64,000 nt of DNA from Flavobacterium buctense (GCF_014486695.1 NZ_JACTAB010000005.1:62001-126000), one strand, 5' to 3'; shown: positions 7,549-16,509, counted from the stretch's first letter. Notes: a model not told the origin generated them from the sequence alone. Numbers and translations: made by a program.

Positions 7549-9726
7549 TTAGAGCAAAACCAATCCAAACTCATTAAGGGCTTTCATTGGCTTTGAAAAC
7601 CAAAACAACTCAAAATCATCAAACTGCATTTCATAATCGGCTTTGAGTTGGGCAAAAGTTAGCGTCTTTAGATTATTAATTTGAAGTAAATCAATTGTTT
7701 TCACCAGCCATTCTCCTTTGTCTTTCTCTAAATTGATTTCTAAAGTGTCTTTTTTATCCAAAAAAGTCAACTGCATCATTTCCCATACAGTCCCTTTTTT
7801 GGATTTGGTAAAAATTTCAGTTTTAGGTTTTCCACCTAACCAAATCACTTTAGCAGAAGGTTTAACGCTTAAAACATCTTCTTTTTCTAAACAATTCAAA
7901 ATAAAATCAGGTGCTATTGTCGTTCTTGGAATCTTAAAATCAAACCAATCCTGCAACTCATAATCGAAACAAATGCCATGCATATAATTGTACAATGATT
8001 TCTTTAATCCAAAACTAAACTTGTCGTGATTGATTCCGGTTTTGTCTTTAAACTGAATGTCATTATTAGCAAACGTAATGTCGTTTTGCTCAGGAATCAC
8101 GCCAAAATCCTCAGGAAACATGCCAACAGGACTATGAGCTGTCATGGCAAATTGATGCCAAAATCCTGATTGTAAAACACCTACTTCAAACAATTGACGC
8201 ACCATTTCCAAACTATCAACGGTTTCCTGAACGGTTTGGGTTGGATAACCATACATTAAATAGGCATGAACCATAATCCCATTTTCGGTAAAGTTTCGAG
8301 TAACCTGAGCCACTTGTTCAACGGTTACCCCTTTCTTTATCAATTCCAATAATCTGTCTGAAGCCACTTCCAAGCCGCCGGAAACCGCAATACAACCGGA
8401 AGCTTTGAGCAACAAGCACAAATCTGTAGAGAAACTTTTTTCGAAACGAATGTTGGTCCACCAAGTCACCGTAAGTTTTCTGCGAATAATTTCTAAAGCC
8501 ACTTCTCGCATCAAAGCCGGTGGTGCAGCTTCATCTACGAAATGGAATCCGCTTTCGCCGGTTTGGGCTATCATTTGTTCCATTCTATCGACTAAAGTTT
8601 TGGCCGCAATAGGTTCGTACAATTTAATATAATCCAAAGAAATATCACAGAACGTGCATTTACCCCAATAACAACCATGCGCCATCGTGAGCTTGTTCCA
8701 ACGGCCATCGCTCCACAAACTGTGCATGGGATTGGCGATTTCTATCACTGATATGTATTGATCCAAAAGTAAATCCGAATAATCCGGAGTTCCGACTTCA
8801 CTTTGCTTATAATCGGGTTGAATCGCATTATTTATATAAACGACTTGGTTGTTTTCCAAAAGAAAAGTTCGTTTAAACTCCTTTGCATTAGGATTTTGAA
8901 CATTGGAATTTAAAAGTTCTACTGGCAATTCTCCGTCGTCAAGCGTTATATAGTCAAAAAATTCGAAAACTCTTTTATCTTTTAAGTCACGAAGTTCCGT
9001 ATTGGGAAAACCGCCACCCATTGATATTTTGATAGTTGGAAACTGATTTTTTATAAATTGCGCACAACGAAAAGCACTGTATAAATTTCCGGGAAACGGA
9101 ACTGAAATGCAAACCAATTTTGGTTGGACTTCAGTAAGTCTTTGTGCCAATATTTTGAGTGTAATTTTGTCGATGTAAGTCAATTCATTTTGCAAATGCG
9201 AATGCAATTCATCAAACGAATTCGCACTCCTACCCAATCGTTCCGCATACCGACTAAAACCAAAATTCTCATCGACACATTCAACCATAAAATCGGATAA
9301 ATCTTCCAGATATAAAGTAGCTAAATGCTTGGCTTTGTCTTGCATTCCCATCGATCCAAAAGCCCATTCCATATCATCCAGTTGTGAAAATCTTAACGCT
9401 TCGGGCAGGAAGTTACCACTGCAAATTTGACGCGCTAAGGTTTGGTTTTTGCCTTGAAGAAAAGTGATGACTGCGTCAATGGTATTCACATAATCATCTT
9501 GTAAACTTAGAATTCGTTGGGAGTTTAAAGATTCGGGTTTCGCATCGACTTGAAATAAATTTATCAGACCTTCTTTGGAGAACACCGCCAAAATCACTTC
9601 TATCCCCAAATCCATTTGAAAAGCCGAAATGCTTTTGGTCTTCAAAAACCCTTTCAAATAAGCCGTTGCCGGATAAGGAGTGTTGAGTTGTGTAAATGGT
9701 GGCGTTATGAGAAGGATGTCTTTCAT
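7549..9726 (-). CDS. B12-binding-domain radical SAM protein
   Basis: This 725-residue protein has an N-terminal region like cobalamin-binding Rossmann domains (ILLITPPF at the start; KLVCISVPFPGN and ISMGGGFPNTEL near 200-240). A radical SAM core follows with CxxxCxxC as CYWGKCTFC at ~350-360 and GLEVASDRLLELIKKGVT, typical of the core's later strands. The ~170-residue C-terminal extension is unassigned. Family members perform methylations, ring contractions and other radical reactions; the substrate is unknown. The gene stands alone between the kinase and a DUF4369 lipoprotein, so context gives no pathway. The start at 9726 is supported by a -7 box at 9745-9752. Confidence 0.8.
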   Translation of the reverse strand: MKDILLITPPFTQLNTPYPATAYLKGFLKTKSISAFQMDLGIEVILAVFSKEGLINLFQVDAKPESLNSQRILSLQDDYVNTIDAVITFLQGKNQTLARQICSGNFLPEALRFSQLDDMEWAFGSMGMQDKAKHLATLYLEDLSDFMVECVDENFGFSRYAERLGRSANSFDELHSHLQNELTYIDKITLKILAQRLTEVQPKLVCISVPFPGNLYSAFRCAQFIKNQFPTIKISMGGGFPNTELRDLKDKRVFEFFDYITLDDGELPVELLNSNVQNPNAKEFKRTFLLENNQVVYINNAIQPDYKQSEVGTPDYSDLLLDQYISVIEIANPMHSLWSDGRWNKLTMAHGCYWGKCTFCDISLDYIKLYEPIAAKTLVDRMEQMIAQTGESGFHFVDEAAPPALMREVALEIIRRKLTVTWWTNIRFEKSFSTDLCLLLKASGCIAVSGGLEVASDRLLELIKKGVTVEQVAQVTRNFTENGIMVHAYLMYGYPTQTVQETVDSLEMVRQLFEVGVLQSGFWHQFAMTAHSPVGMFPEDFGVIPEQNDITFANNDIQFKDKTGINHDKFSFGLKKSLYNYMHGICFDYELQDWFDFKIPRTTIAPDFILNCLEKEDVLSVKPSAKVIWLGGKPKTEIFTKSKKGTVWEMMQLTFLDKKDTLEINLEKDKGEWLVKTIDLLQINNLKTLTFAQLKADYEMQFDDFELFWFSKPMKALNEFGLVLL

Positions 9727-9744
9727 TTGCTTTTATGTGACAAA

Positions 9745-9752
9745 CAAAAGTA
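9745..9752 (-). promoter_or_regulatory. -7 promoter box of the radical SAM gene
   Basis: The minus strand reads TACTTTTG, an exact TAnnTTTG match, 18 bases before the ATG. No -33 TTG is seen at the usual distance. It lies in the short gap after the DUF4369 gene. Confidence 0.4.
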
Positions 9753-9755
9753 CTT

Positions 9756-10469
9756 TTATTTATCCGTCTTTTTTCTCTCTGCGATAAATTCGTTAAGCTT
9801 CTTACCGTAAAGCGATTTCGCTACTTTAGGAGACATCGATTTTTGGATGGTATCCAAATATTTTAAATTAATATCATAAATATCTGCCAATGCTACATAA
9901 GGTGCTACTTCAAAGTCAGCATTGTTTACCGCAAAATTGGTGGTGTATAAATATTTTCTTTTTAAAATATTCTTTTGTTCTTCTTCCATTTTGCTGACTT
10001 CTTCAAGTTTTCCGTCTTTAAAAGCCTTGAATTTTTTTTCAATCAAATCCATGTCTTGATTCACGTACCTGGCCATTACTTTACGGTAGTCATCATAGAG
10101 TTGTTGATTTTTTGACCCGCTAATTTTAACATCTGCAGTAAAAAAATCAAGCGTTGATTCTAATGTCATAGTGCCTTTTTCAGCAAAAAAAGGAATATTA
10201 TTATCTAGAGAATTGGTTACACCACGATCCAAAAACAAATACAACATTTCGGGAGATTCTAAATTAAACTCACTAACAAAATGGGAATCGCCATCAATTT
10301 TAATGGTGTCAATAGGCACAAAAACCGTGTCTTTTATTCTTTGTATGTATAAAGTTCCGCTTTTTAAACCTTTGATATTTCCGTTAAGTACAAAATTTTT
10401 GTCCGATTTTTTATCCGAACAGGATACTAAAATAAGTATTGATAATATAGCGAGAAATGATTTTTGCAT
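9756..10469 (-). CDS. DUF4369-type lipoprotein
   Basis: This 237-residue protein has lipobox LVSC (Cys17) followed by SDKKSDKN, a charged Ser/Asp stretch like the lipoprotein export signals of Bacteroidetes. Residues ~27-115 (FVLNGNIKGLKSGTLYIQRI ... PIDTIKIDGDSHF ... LYLFLDRG) match the DUF4369 fold often found ahead of thioredoxin-like domains. Here the remainder is helical and charged, with no CxxC, so it is not a thiol oxidoreductase. Function is unknown; an envelope location is likely. Confidence 0.75.
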   Translation of the reverse strand: MQKSFLAILSILILVSCSDKKSDKNFVLNGNIKGLKSGTLYIQRIKDTVFVPIDTIKIDGDSHFVSEFNLESPEMLYLFLDRGVTNSLDNNIPFFAEKGTMTLESTLDFFTADVKISGSKNQQLYDDYRKVMARYVNQDMDLIEKKFKAFKDGKLEEVSKMEEEQKNILKRKYLYTTNFAVNNADFEVAPYVALADIYDINLKYLDTIQKSMSPKVAKSLYGKKLNEFIAERKKTDK

Positions 10470-10566
10470 ATTTGATAGTAAGAGGAGAATGTCTACTGGA
10501 CATTCGGATTATACATTAGTAACATTCAGATATTTTAAATCTGTCCTATTTTTTGGCAATAATACT

Positions 10567-10604
10567 AAAAAAAAACCTCAATTTGATGACCAAATTGAGG
10601 TTTT
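10567..10604 (-). terminator. Terminator downstream of the M61 peptidase gene
   Basis: The inverted repeat CCTCAATTTG / CAAATTGAGG (10576-10585 and 10591-10600) is flanked by A and T runs, giving up to 14 paired bases around a 5-base loop. The long T run (nine) is on the minus strand, matching the gene ending at 10625. Confidence 0.85.
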
Positions 10605-10624
10605 ACTATTTGCAATGAATTATT

Positions 10625-12490
10625 TTATTTTCCTTTTAACCAAGCATTGTTCAATAACTCTTTTGAAGCATCTTGAAGTCCATATCCTTCAACTTCTTCC
10701 ATTGACAGTTTCACTTTACCTTTAATGGCTTGTTCAACACCTGCTCTTTTAATTTTAACACTGATGGCATCATCTACTTTCCAGTTTTGACTTTCCATGA
10801 TCATGTCATAAATGTTGTCTAAATTATAGGCTTTATCATTGATAGAAACTATGATATCTCCGCCTTGCAAACCTAAACCTTTCATGAACTCGTTAAGATC
10901 TTCACTTGGCAATATAATAATCTCTTTTGTTTTTCCGTCAACGGTAATAAAAGGTGTCGATTGGTCTTTTAAAAACGGATTCATTGGAACACTCATTTTG
11001 GCTTTACCTACTCCAACTTTAGCAAAATAAACATCATATGGAATTGGTGTCGGACCAGCTACATAGGTATTTAAAAATTCGCCTACTTCAGGATAAGTCA
11101 TGGCAGTGATTTCAGCAAATAAATCGTCATCATTGAACGGTTTTTCAGCACCATATTTTTTGGAGAGTTTTTGCATCAAATCTAAAATTCCTCTTTGCCC
11201 ATTACTTTTTTCACGTATAATAATATCAATACACATTCCGATTAAAGTTCCTTTTTCATAAACGTTCAAGTATTGATCTTTGTAAGGCGGTACCAATACA
11301 TTAGCGCTCATTTCAGTAAACGGCATAGTGTCATTTAAAGTCGATGCATTATTGATTTTTCCAACCATTCTTTGATAAAACTCATCAGAGTCAATTAGCC
11401 CTTGATTTACTTGAAACAAATTCGCAAAATATTCGGTTACGCCTTCGTACATCCATAAATGCTTTGACATTTTAGGGTTGTTGTAATCAAAATACTGAAT
11501 CTCTTTAGAGTGAATACTTAAAGGTGTTACGATGTGAAAAAATTCGTGTGAAACCACATCTTTAATTTGCTCACCCAAAGCGGCAGCCGGCATCATTTCC
11601 GGAAAAACCACTGTAGTAGATGTATGATGTTCTAAGGCTCCAAAACCTTTGGCATCCGCTTTTTGCATATCGGACAAATACAAGAGAACCGTGTATTTTT
11701 TATTATTGTTAATGGGTCCTAAGAAAGCTTTTTGTGCCCGCATGGTTTTTTCTAAATCGGCTAAAAGTGATTGGGCTGTATGCTCTCCATTTGGTGAATA
11801 TACACTAAACAAAATCTCCATTCCGTCCACTGTAAAAGTCACATAATCCGGTTTAGAATACATGATTGGGTTGTCTACCAACTCAAAATATCTTTTAGTC
11901 ACAAAGTGGTCAACCGTATCACTTTTGTTTAAATCAACCAACGAGGTGGAACCAAAAAGTGTCGCCGGATGTGTTATGGTAACATTATAAGGGATTTCTA
12001 ATTTATCATTAAAATACCCTATAAATCCATGATTATTCAACATAAAATTTTTGCCTTCATCGATATTGGTTCCGGCTGGTGAAAAAATCTCATCTTTTCC
12101 AAAACCTCTTCCGGTTTCGGTATCATAAGTATCATTTACCCAATAGGTAACTTTAGCTAAAGTCTTTGCATTACTGATTTTCCATGAATTGTCATCCGTT
12201 TTAGTAACGGTCAATTCGTTCCCACTTTTATCCAGTGCTTTTAAATCAACAATTAATTTACCATAATTATCCGATGAATAAGTTCCGGGTACCGTTTTGG
12301 GTATATGGAAAACGACTTCTGCTGATGTAAAACTTGGCGGTGTAATGGTTACCATTACTTTGTCCTCTTTTACTTGATTTAAATCGATTGCGACTTTTAC
12401 CTCTTGAGCAACAGTAGCCTTTTTTTGAGCAACAGCATTAAAATTGAAAACTGATATAGTCAAAACAGCACTTAGAATTAGTTTTTTCAT
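10625..12490 (-). CDS. M61 family metallopeptidase with PDZ domain (glycyl aminopeptidase type)
   Basis: This 621-residue exported zinc peptidase has a signal peptide (MKKLILSAVLTISVFNFNAVAQ). An N-terminal beta-domain is typical of M61. The catalytic motif HEFFH has His315, Glu316 and His319, and the third ligand region is WMYEGVTEYFANLF. A PDZ domain at ~500-590 contains GLGLQGGDIIVSINDK. M61 enzymes cleave N-terminal Gly or Ala residues; periplasmic or surface location follows from the signal peptide. A longer reading frame to 12526 exists, but its start lies in a -7 promoter box, so ATG 12490 is preferred. It has its own terminator. Confidence 0.9.
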   Translation of the reverse strand: MKKLILSAVLTISVFNFNAVAQKKATVAQEVKVAIDLNQVKEDKVMVTITPPSFTSAEVVFHIPKTVPGTYSSDNYGKLIVDLKALDKSGNELTVTKTDDNSWKISNAKTLAKVTYWVNDTYDTETGRGFGKDEIFSPAGTNIDEGKNFMLNNHGFIGYFNDKLEIPYNVTITHPATLFGSTSLVDLNKSDTVDHFVTKRYFELVDNPIMYSKPDYVTFTVDGMEILFSVYSPNGEHTAQSLLADLEKTMRAQKAFLGPINNNKKYTVLLYLSDMQKADAKGFGALEHHTSTTVVFPEMMPAAALGEQIKDVVSHEFFHIVTPLSIHSKEIQYFDYNNPKMSKHLWMYEGVTEYFANLFQVNQGLIDSDEFYQRMVGKINNASTLNDTMPFTEMSANVLVPPYKDQYLNVYEKGTLIGMCIDIIIREKSNGQRGILDLMQKLSKKYGAEKPFNDDDLFAEITAMTYPEVGEFLNTYVAGPTPIPYDVYFAKVGVGKAKMSVPMNPFLKDQSTPFITVDGKTKEIIILPSEDLNEFMKGLGLQGGDIIVSINDKAYNLDNIYDMIMESQNWKVDDAISVKIKRAGVEQAIKGKVKLSMEEVEGYGLQDASKELLNNAWLKGK

Positions 12491-12523
12491 AGTCAATAAT
12501 TTATTTTTTTTGGGATAAGACTT

Positions 12524-12531
12524 CAAATGTA
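12524..12531 (-). promoter_or_regulatory. -7 promoter box of the M61 peptidase gene
   Basis: The minus strand reads TACATTTG, an exact TAnnTTTG match, 33 bases before the ATG at 12490. No -33 TTG is found. Its position excludes the longer upstream start at 12526. Confidence 0.45.
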
Positions 12532-12629
12532 ATTAATAGTTACACTTTGATTTTAACATTTTAGAATTGATTAACTAAAATCGTGCCGATTAAAACTTGC
12601 CGATAGTGTTGCAGAATAAAGTAATAAAT

Positions 12630-12656
12630 AAAAAAAACTCCTGCTGAGCAAGAGTT
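12630..12656 (-). terminator. Terminator downstream of the DUF2805 gene
   Basis: On the minus strand AACTCTTGCT and AGCAGGAGTT form an imperfect stem with one mismatch and a tight loop, followed by eight T. It lies 7 bases after the stop at 12663. Confidence 0.6.
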
Positions 12657-12662
12657 AAAGTG

Positions 12663-12938
12663 CTAATCAAATTTATTTTTGATATAGTATTTACCTTCTA
12701 AATCGTCGTCGAAATCGTCTATAATTGGTTTAGGTTTTGGCTTACTTCCGACAGCTTTCTTTTTCCAGAGTTCAAATTTATCTTTCGATAAACGTTTACG
12801 CATTAATTCGGTTACTTCGTTTTCGGTTAGGCCAAATTCTTCTTTTATTACTTCAAAAGGTTTTCTTTCCTCTTGAGCCATGCTGACAACTCTCTCTATT
12901 TGCTCGTTGTCAAATTCTGCAAGCTTACTTTTTTTCAT
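12663..12938 (-). CDS. DUF2805/TIGR03643 family small protein
   Basis: This 91-residue cytosolic protein has an N-terminal helix-turn-helix-like part (DNEQIERVVSMAQEERKPF, FGLTENEVTELMRKRL). A basic tail follows (KKKAVGSKPKPKP), and the protein ends in an acidic stretch. It matches the DUF2805 family, which is widespread in marine bacteria and Bacteroidetes and has no known role. The helical segment resembles sigma-type HTH modules, so nucleic acid binding is possible but unproven. It is probably a single-gene transcript. Confidence 0.75.
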   Translation of the reverse strand: MKKSKLAEFDNEQIERVVSMAQEERKPFEVIKEEFGLTENEVTELMRKRLSKDKFELWKKKAVGSKPKPKPIIDDFDDDLEGKYYIKNKFD

Positions 12939-13037
12939 TTCTGTAAAAGCATTATTTTAAAATAGATTCCAACTGATTAATTTCATATTCAATATTAATA
13001 AAAAAAATAATTAGTTTTCAATCTGCGGTGTTTTTTT

Positions 13038-13868
13038 TTAATTTTCTATATCGGGGGAACGGTGTTTTTGAAAAGGAATCGATAATAAATTCTTTAGATC
13101 ATTATGTTCTTTCAATTTCATATGTGTATCAACACCGTAAACTATTTTTTCTCTATCTAATGTTTTGAAAGTTCCGAATAACCTATCCCAAACCGAAAAT
13201 ATATTGCCATAATTGCTATCAGTATACGGCAAAACATAATGATGATGTACTTTATGCATATCGGGTGAAACTAAAAAATAACTCATGAGTTTATCCAATT
13301 GTTTTGGCAAAGCGATATTCGCATGGGTGAATTGCGTTGCGACTACCGATAAAGTTTGGTACAAAAAAACCATCCACATTGGGCTACCCACAATCAAAAC
13401 CCCTAAAGTGGTAAAAACAAAACGTATGACACTTTCACCGGGATGATGACGGTTTCCTGAAGTCGTATCAATCCATGTATCGGTATGGTGAATTAGGTGA
13501 AATCGCCACAAAAACTTGACTTTATGCTCCACTAAATGCGCCAAATAAGCACCTATAAAATCCAATAGCAACAAACCAACTATTGTAAAAAGCCAGATAT
13601 TCATTTCGGGCAACCAATTCAATAAGCCAAAACCATTGTCCACTGCCCATTGCGCTGCATTGACTAAAATAACAGCCAAACAGAAGTTAACAATAATCGT
13701 AGTAAGGGTAAAGAAAATGTTTATTCCTGCGTGCTGGACTTTGTTATACCCAAATTTCACAAATGGAACTGCGCTTTCAATTAACCAAAAGATAGCGATA
13801 CCGCCAGCCAAAATTAACGCTCTATGGGAAGACGGAATACTTTCGAAATAATGAATGATATCGTTCAT
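13038..13868 (-). CDS. Sterol desaturase/fatty acid hydroxylase family membrane protein
   Basis: This 276-residue protein has about four membrane helices and the di-iron histidine clusters of the family: HLVEH, HLIHHTD, NRHHPGES and HKVHHHY (near residues 110-215). These enzymes oxidise C-H bonds of lipids using O2 and a di-iron centre in the inner membrane. The exact substrate (fatty acid, carotenoid or other lipid) cannot be read from sequence. The reading frame opens with a TTG one codon earlier; ATG 13868 is used. The AlkB-like gene lies 35 bases upstream in the same direction. Confidence 0.85.
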   Translation of the reverse strand: MNDIIHYFESIPSSHRALILAGGIAIFWLIESAVPFVKFGYNKVQHAGINIFFTLTTIIVNFCLAVILVNAAQWAVDNGFGLLNWLPEMNIWLFTIVGLLLLDFIGAYLAHLVEHKVKFLWRFHLIHHTDTWIDTTSGNRHHPGESVIRFVFTTLGVLIVGSPMWMVFLYQTLSVVATQFTHANIALPKQLDKLMSYFLVSPDMHKVHHHYVLPYTDSNYGNIFSVWDRLFGTFKTLDREKIVYGVDTHMKLKEHNDLKNLLSIPFQKHRSPDIEN

Positions 13869-13903
13869 CAAATTGCTTTTGTCAAATATAATAAATTAGG
13901 GAA

Positions 13904-14506
13904 TTACTTGATGATGCGAAAAGTGAGATTAATTCGGGAACTAATTTCTTTAGCCGTTTTTGGGATTTGGTGTTTCCAAAAATGTTGGGTTGCACCTTTC
14001 ATAATCAATAAACTGCCGTGTTCCAAATTGATTTTCAACTTTTGTTCCTTAATTGTATTGTGTTGCAAGTGAAAACTTCTTTCGGCACCAAAACTCACCG
14101 AAGCGATGATAGGATTTCGACCTAATTCTTTTTCATTATCCGCATGCCAACCGTTGCTGTCTTTTCCGTCACGGTAATAATTGAGTAAAACTGTAGTGAA
14201 ATTTTCTTGACAAATGGTTTCAATTTCTTCCTTGATAAACATTAATAAAGGATTCCAATGATGGGGTTGCATTACGATATTGGAATAACTATAAGGTTTA
14301 CCCTCATTTCCAAAAAGGGCTGTTAATCTTGGCTGTGGATGGGTTTTTCCGAAAACAGTAATGGCATCTTGTTGCCATGGAATACCCTCTTTTAACCGCT
14401 CAAAAAGTTCATTGGCACGAACAGCATCAAAGAAGTTAGAGTAATATTCGATGTCGGCATCCGGAAGATTAAAAGTGATTTTTTCTTTTGGAAAAAGTGT
14501 GTTCAT
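13904..14506 (-). CDS. AlkB-like 2-oxoglutarate/Fe(II) dioxygenase
   Basis: This 200-residue enzyme has the double-stranded beta-helix signature of AlkB proteins. Iron ligands are HxD in GWHADNEKELG and the distal His in GATQHFWKH. The 2OG-binding Arg lies in SSRINLTFR. AlkB enzymes oxidatively remove methyl groups from DNA or RNA bases. The NYYRDGKDSNGWHADNE segment is close to the ALKBH2/3-like bacterial group. I chose ATG 14506 over an upstream in-frame start at 14533, because an aquaporin terminator ends just upstream at 14518. The gene faces the same way as the fatty acid hydroxylase downstream. Confidence 0.9.
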   Translation of the reverse strand: MNTLFPKEKITFNLPDADIEYYSNFFDAVRANELFERLKEGIPWQQDAITVFGKTHPQPRLTALFGNEGKPYSYSNIVMQPHHWNPLLMFIKEEIETICQENFTTVLLNYYRDGKDSNGWHADNEKELGRNPIIASVSFGAERSFHLQHNTIKEQKLKINLEHGSLLIMKGATQHFWKHQIPKTAKEISSRINLTFRIIK

Positions 14507-14517
14507 TTCACAAAAAT

Positions 14518-14555
14518 AAAGAGAAAAGAACAAATAATTTCATTCTTTTCTCTTT
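14518..14555 (-). terminator. Long AT-rich terminator hairpin between the aquaporin and alkB-like genes
   Basis: AAAGAGAAAAGAA (14518-14530) pairs perfectly over 13 bases with TTCTTTTCTCTTT (14543-14555) around a 12-base loop. The minus strand continues into ATTTTTG. It ends 12 bases before the alkB ATG, so it could also act as a leader hairpin of that gene. Confidence 0.65.
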
Positions 14556-14580
14556 AACAAATACTAAAAATATAATAAAA

Positions 14581-15288
14581 TTATAGGGTTTCTTTTTTGT
14601 CTAAAAACAATTTATAAATAAATCCGCCTACCAAGGCGCCTGCAATTGGAGCAACCCAAAACAGCCAAAGTTGTGATAAAGACTCCCCTTGAGCAAAAAT
14701 CGCTTGTGAAGTCGAACGCGCCGGATTTACTGAAGTATTGGTGATGGGAATACTAATTAAGTGAATTAAAGTTAGTGCTAAACCAATAGCAACTCCGGCA
14801 AACTTTCCATTGGCTAGTTTGTCTGTAGCACCAACAATGATAAGGACGAAAAACATCGTCAAAATAAATTCTGCTACAAATGCGGAACCCATTGAATAGC
14901 CATCCGGAGAAAAGGCACCATAACCATTGGTAGCAAAAGCACCGGCTTTGGTGTTATCAATAGCAAATCCCTCTTTTCCGGAAAGGATGAATACTAAAGT
15001 TCCGGCTGCTACAATTCCGCCTAAACATTGAGAAACAATATAAGGCAATAACTCCTTACCCGAAAATCGACCACTTGCCCATAGTCCAAATGAAACTGCG
15101 GGATTAAAATGTCCACCTGAAATATGACCAACAGCATAAGCCATAGTCAAAACTGTTAATCCGAAAGCTAATGAAACACCGGCAAAGCCAATGCCTAAAT
15201 CAGGAATACCTGCAGCAAACAAAGCGCTACCGCAACCGCCAAAAACAAGCCAGTAGGTTCCAAAAAATTCTGCGAATAGTTTTCTCAT
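14581..15288 (-). CDS. aqpZ: Aquaporin Z (MIP family water channel)
   Basis: This 235-residue inner membrane channel has six helices and two half-helices carrying the NPA motifs: [10 protein letters not shown] (~62-71) and SVNPARSTS (~186-194). The N-terminus [20 protein letters not shown] is typical of AqpZ. The Arg after the second NPA, of the selectivity filter, is present. Its length equals the family norm. It should pass water rather than glycerol, because the residues after the second NPA are ARS and not the ARD of glycerol facilitators. A strong terminator follows. Confidence 0.93.
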   Translation of the reverse strand: MRKLFAEFFGTYWLVFGGCGSALFAAGIPDLGIGFAGVSLAFGLTVLTMAYAVGHISGGHFNPAVSFGLWASGRFSGKELLPYIVSQCLGGIVAAGTLVFILSGKEGFAIDNTKAGAFATNGYGAFSPDGYSMGSAFVAEFILTMFFVLIIVGATDKLANGKFAGVAIGLALTLIHLISIPITNTSVNPARSTSQAIFAQGESLSQLWLFWVAPIAGALVGGFIYKLFLDKKETL

Positions 15289-15393
15289 AAGTTAAATTTT
15301 TACATCACAACGTTTAGTGATTGGTTATTTAACTAAAATTAAAGAAAATAGTTAGGCAGAAATTTACCCGAGAAAAAACTTATTAACAGTCAA

Positions 15394-16314
15394 TCAATTG
15401 GGTTGCCTTTTCTTAAAACTAATGTTCATCATTACAATGGCCAATAGTATTAACACTATACCAATCCATTGACTAAAAACAACACTTTCATTAAGCAAGA
15501 CATAAGCCATCATCACTGAAACAGGTAATTCAAAAGCTGAAACTATACTTCCTAAACCGATACCCGTCAAAGGAAACCCTGCGTTTAATAACATAGGCGG
15601 AATAACCGTACCAAACAGCGCAATTAAAATGCCCCATTTATAAAAGATGTCAAAATTAAAAGGCGTATGTTGTGTTACTATGGCAAAAATAAAAACGACA
15701 AAGGCACCTCCCAAAAGCATGTACAAACTTCGCTGTGCCGCCGAAATCGTAGTCGCTACTTTATTAGCTGCAAACATAGTAGTAGTAAAAGAAGCCGCAG
15801 CTAACAAACCCAATACAATTCCTCTCCAATCCAATTCGAATGTAGCTGAAAAAAGATTGGTGGCTAAAGCGGTTCCGATTAAAACAATAAAAACAGCTAT
15901 AATTTTTACATTAGATGGCTTTTTCTTTTCCAAAAGCATTTCTAAAACAACGCCCATCCAAACCGTTTGCATCAACAGAACTATACCGATGGATACCGGA
16001 ATGTATTTTACTGCTAAATAGTAAAATATACTGGTTAATCCTGTTGAAGTTCCAACTAACATTAGCTTCTTAATTTCAAGCGATGTGGCATTTACAACGG
16101 TATTACCTTTTCTCCTCCTTTGAAAAGCATTAATTCCTAAAATAACTAAAATACCAATGGCGAATTGCGCTGTAATGACTTCCGCAGGGGTGTAATGAAG
16201 TCCTTGTGAACTTACATCAGCGTAAGCCAATTTCACAAAAGTGGCTAGCATTCCATAACTAGTGGCGCCCAGTCCGACCAAAAAAACACCTTTTAGCACT
16301 TTGTTTCCAAACAT
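15394..16314 (-). CDS. EamA-type drug/metabolite transporter
   Basis: This 306-residue inner membrane protein has about ten helices in two EamA repeats of five (VFLVGLGATSYGMLATFVKLAY first; VLGLLAAASFTTTMFAANKV second) and a basic C-terminus FKKRQPN. DMT-superfamily members export small metabolites; the substrate is not predictable. The frame stays open to 16365, but a full promoter (16337-16366) covers that region, so ATG 16314 is the start. Confidence 0.85.
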   Translation of the reverse strand: MFGNKVLKGVFLVGLGATSYGMLATFVKLAYADVSSQGLHYTPAEVITAQFAIGILVILGINAFQRRRKGNTVVNATSLEIKKLMLVGTSTGLTSIFYYLAVKYIPVSIGIVLLMQTVWMGVVLEMLLEKKKPSNVKIIAVFIVLIGTALATNLFSATFELDWRGIVLGLLAAASFTTTMFAANKVATTISAAQRSLYMLLGGAFVVFIFAIVTQHTPFNFDIFYKWGILIALFGTVIPPMLLNAGFPLTGIGLGSIVSAFELPVSVMMAYVLLNESVVFSQWIGIVLILLAIVMMNISFKKRQPN

Positions 16315-16336
16315 AATTTCATTTTTAAAAAGCCGA

Positions 16337-16366
16337 CAAAGATATAGAATTGGAATTGTTTTCAAA
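16337..16366 (-). promoter_or_regulatory. Complete Bacteroidetes promoter of the EamA transporter gene
   Basis: The minus strand has TTTG (16363-16366), an 18-base spacer and TATCTTTG (16337-16344), an exact -33/-7 pair. It lies 22 bases upstream of ATG 16314. Confidence 0.65.
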
Positions 16367-16381
16367 GGAGATAGTCTAAAA

Positions 16382-16412
16382 ACAAAAAACCACCACTTTT
16401 CAGTGATGGTTT
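16382..16412 (-). terminator. Terminator of the tRNA-Thr gene
   Basis: AAACCACCAC / GTGATGGTTT forms an imperfect stem with one mismatch and a 6-base loop. On the minus strand it runs into TTTTTTG, just after the tRNA 3' end. Confidence 0.65.
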
Positions 16413-16420
16413 ACTTATTG

Positions 16421-16494
16421 AGCCGGCAGAGGGACTCGAACCCACGACCTGCTGATTACAAATCAGCTGCTCTAGCCAACTGAGCTATGCTGGC
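16421..16494 (-). tRNA. tRNA-Thr (anticodon UGU)
   Basis: The 74 nucleotides fold as a standard cloverleaf. The acceptor is GCCAGCA/TGCCGGC with discriminator U. The D arm is GCTC/GAGC, and the anticodon stem GCTGA/TCAGC has loop TTTGTAA (anticodon TGT). The T loop is TTCGAGT. CCA is not encoded. Two features are irregular: an A-C mismatch at acceptor pair 4-69 and a T-T at T-stem pair 50-64. It has its own complete promoter upstream and a terminator downstream, so it is a single-tRNA transcription unit. Confidence 0.93.
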
Positions 16495-16509
16495 GTCTCA
16501 ATGTGAGTG

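Noticed and set aside
10171..10725. 184-residue plus-strand ORF opposite the DUF4369 lipoprotein and M61 genes.
   Set aside because: It covers two minus-strand genes and a terminator and has no recognisable domain.
13869..13871. TTG as start of the fatty acid hydroxylase gene.
   Set aside because: An ATG follows directly and is the better start.
15647..16021. 124-residue plus-strand ORF inside the EamA transporter gene.
   Set aside because: It lies antisense to a clear membrane protein; the Lys/Ala-rich peptide looks like a shadow.
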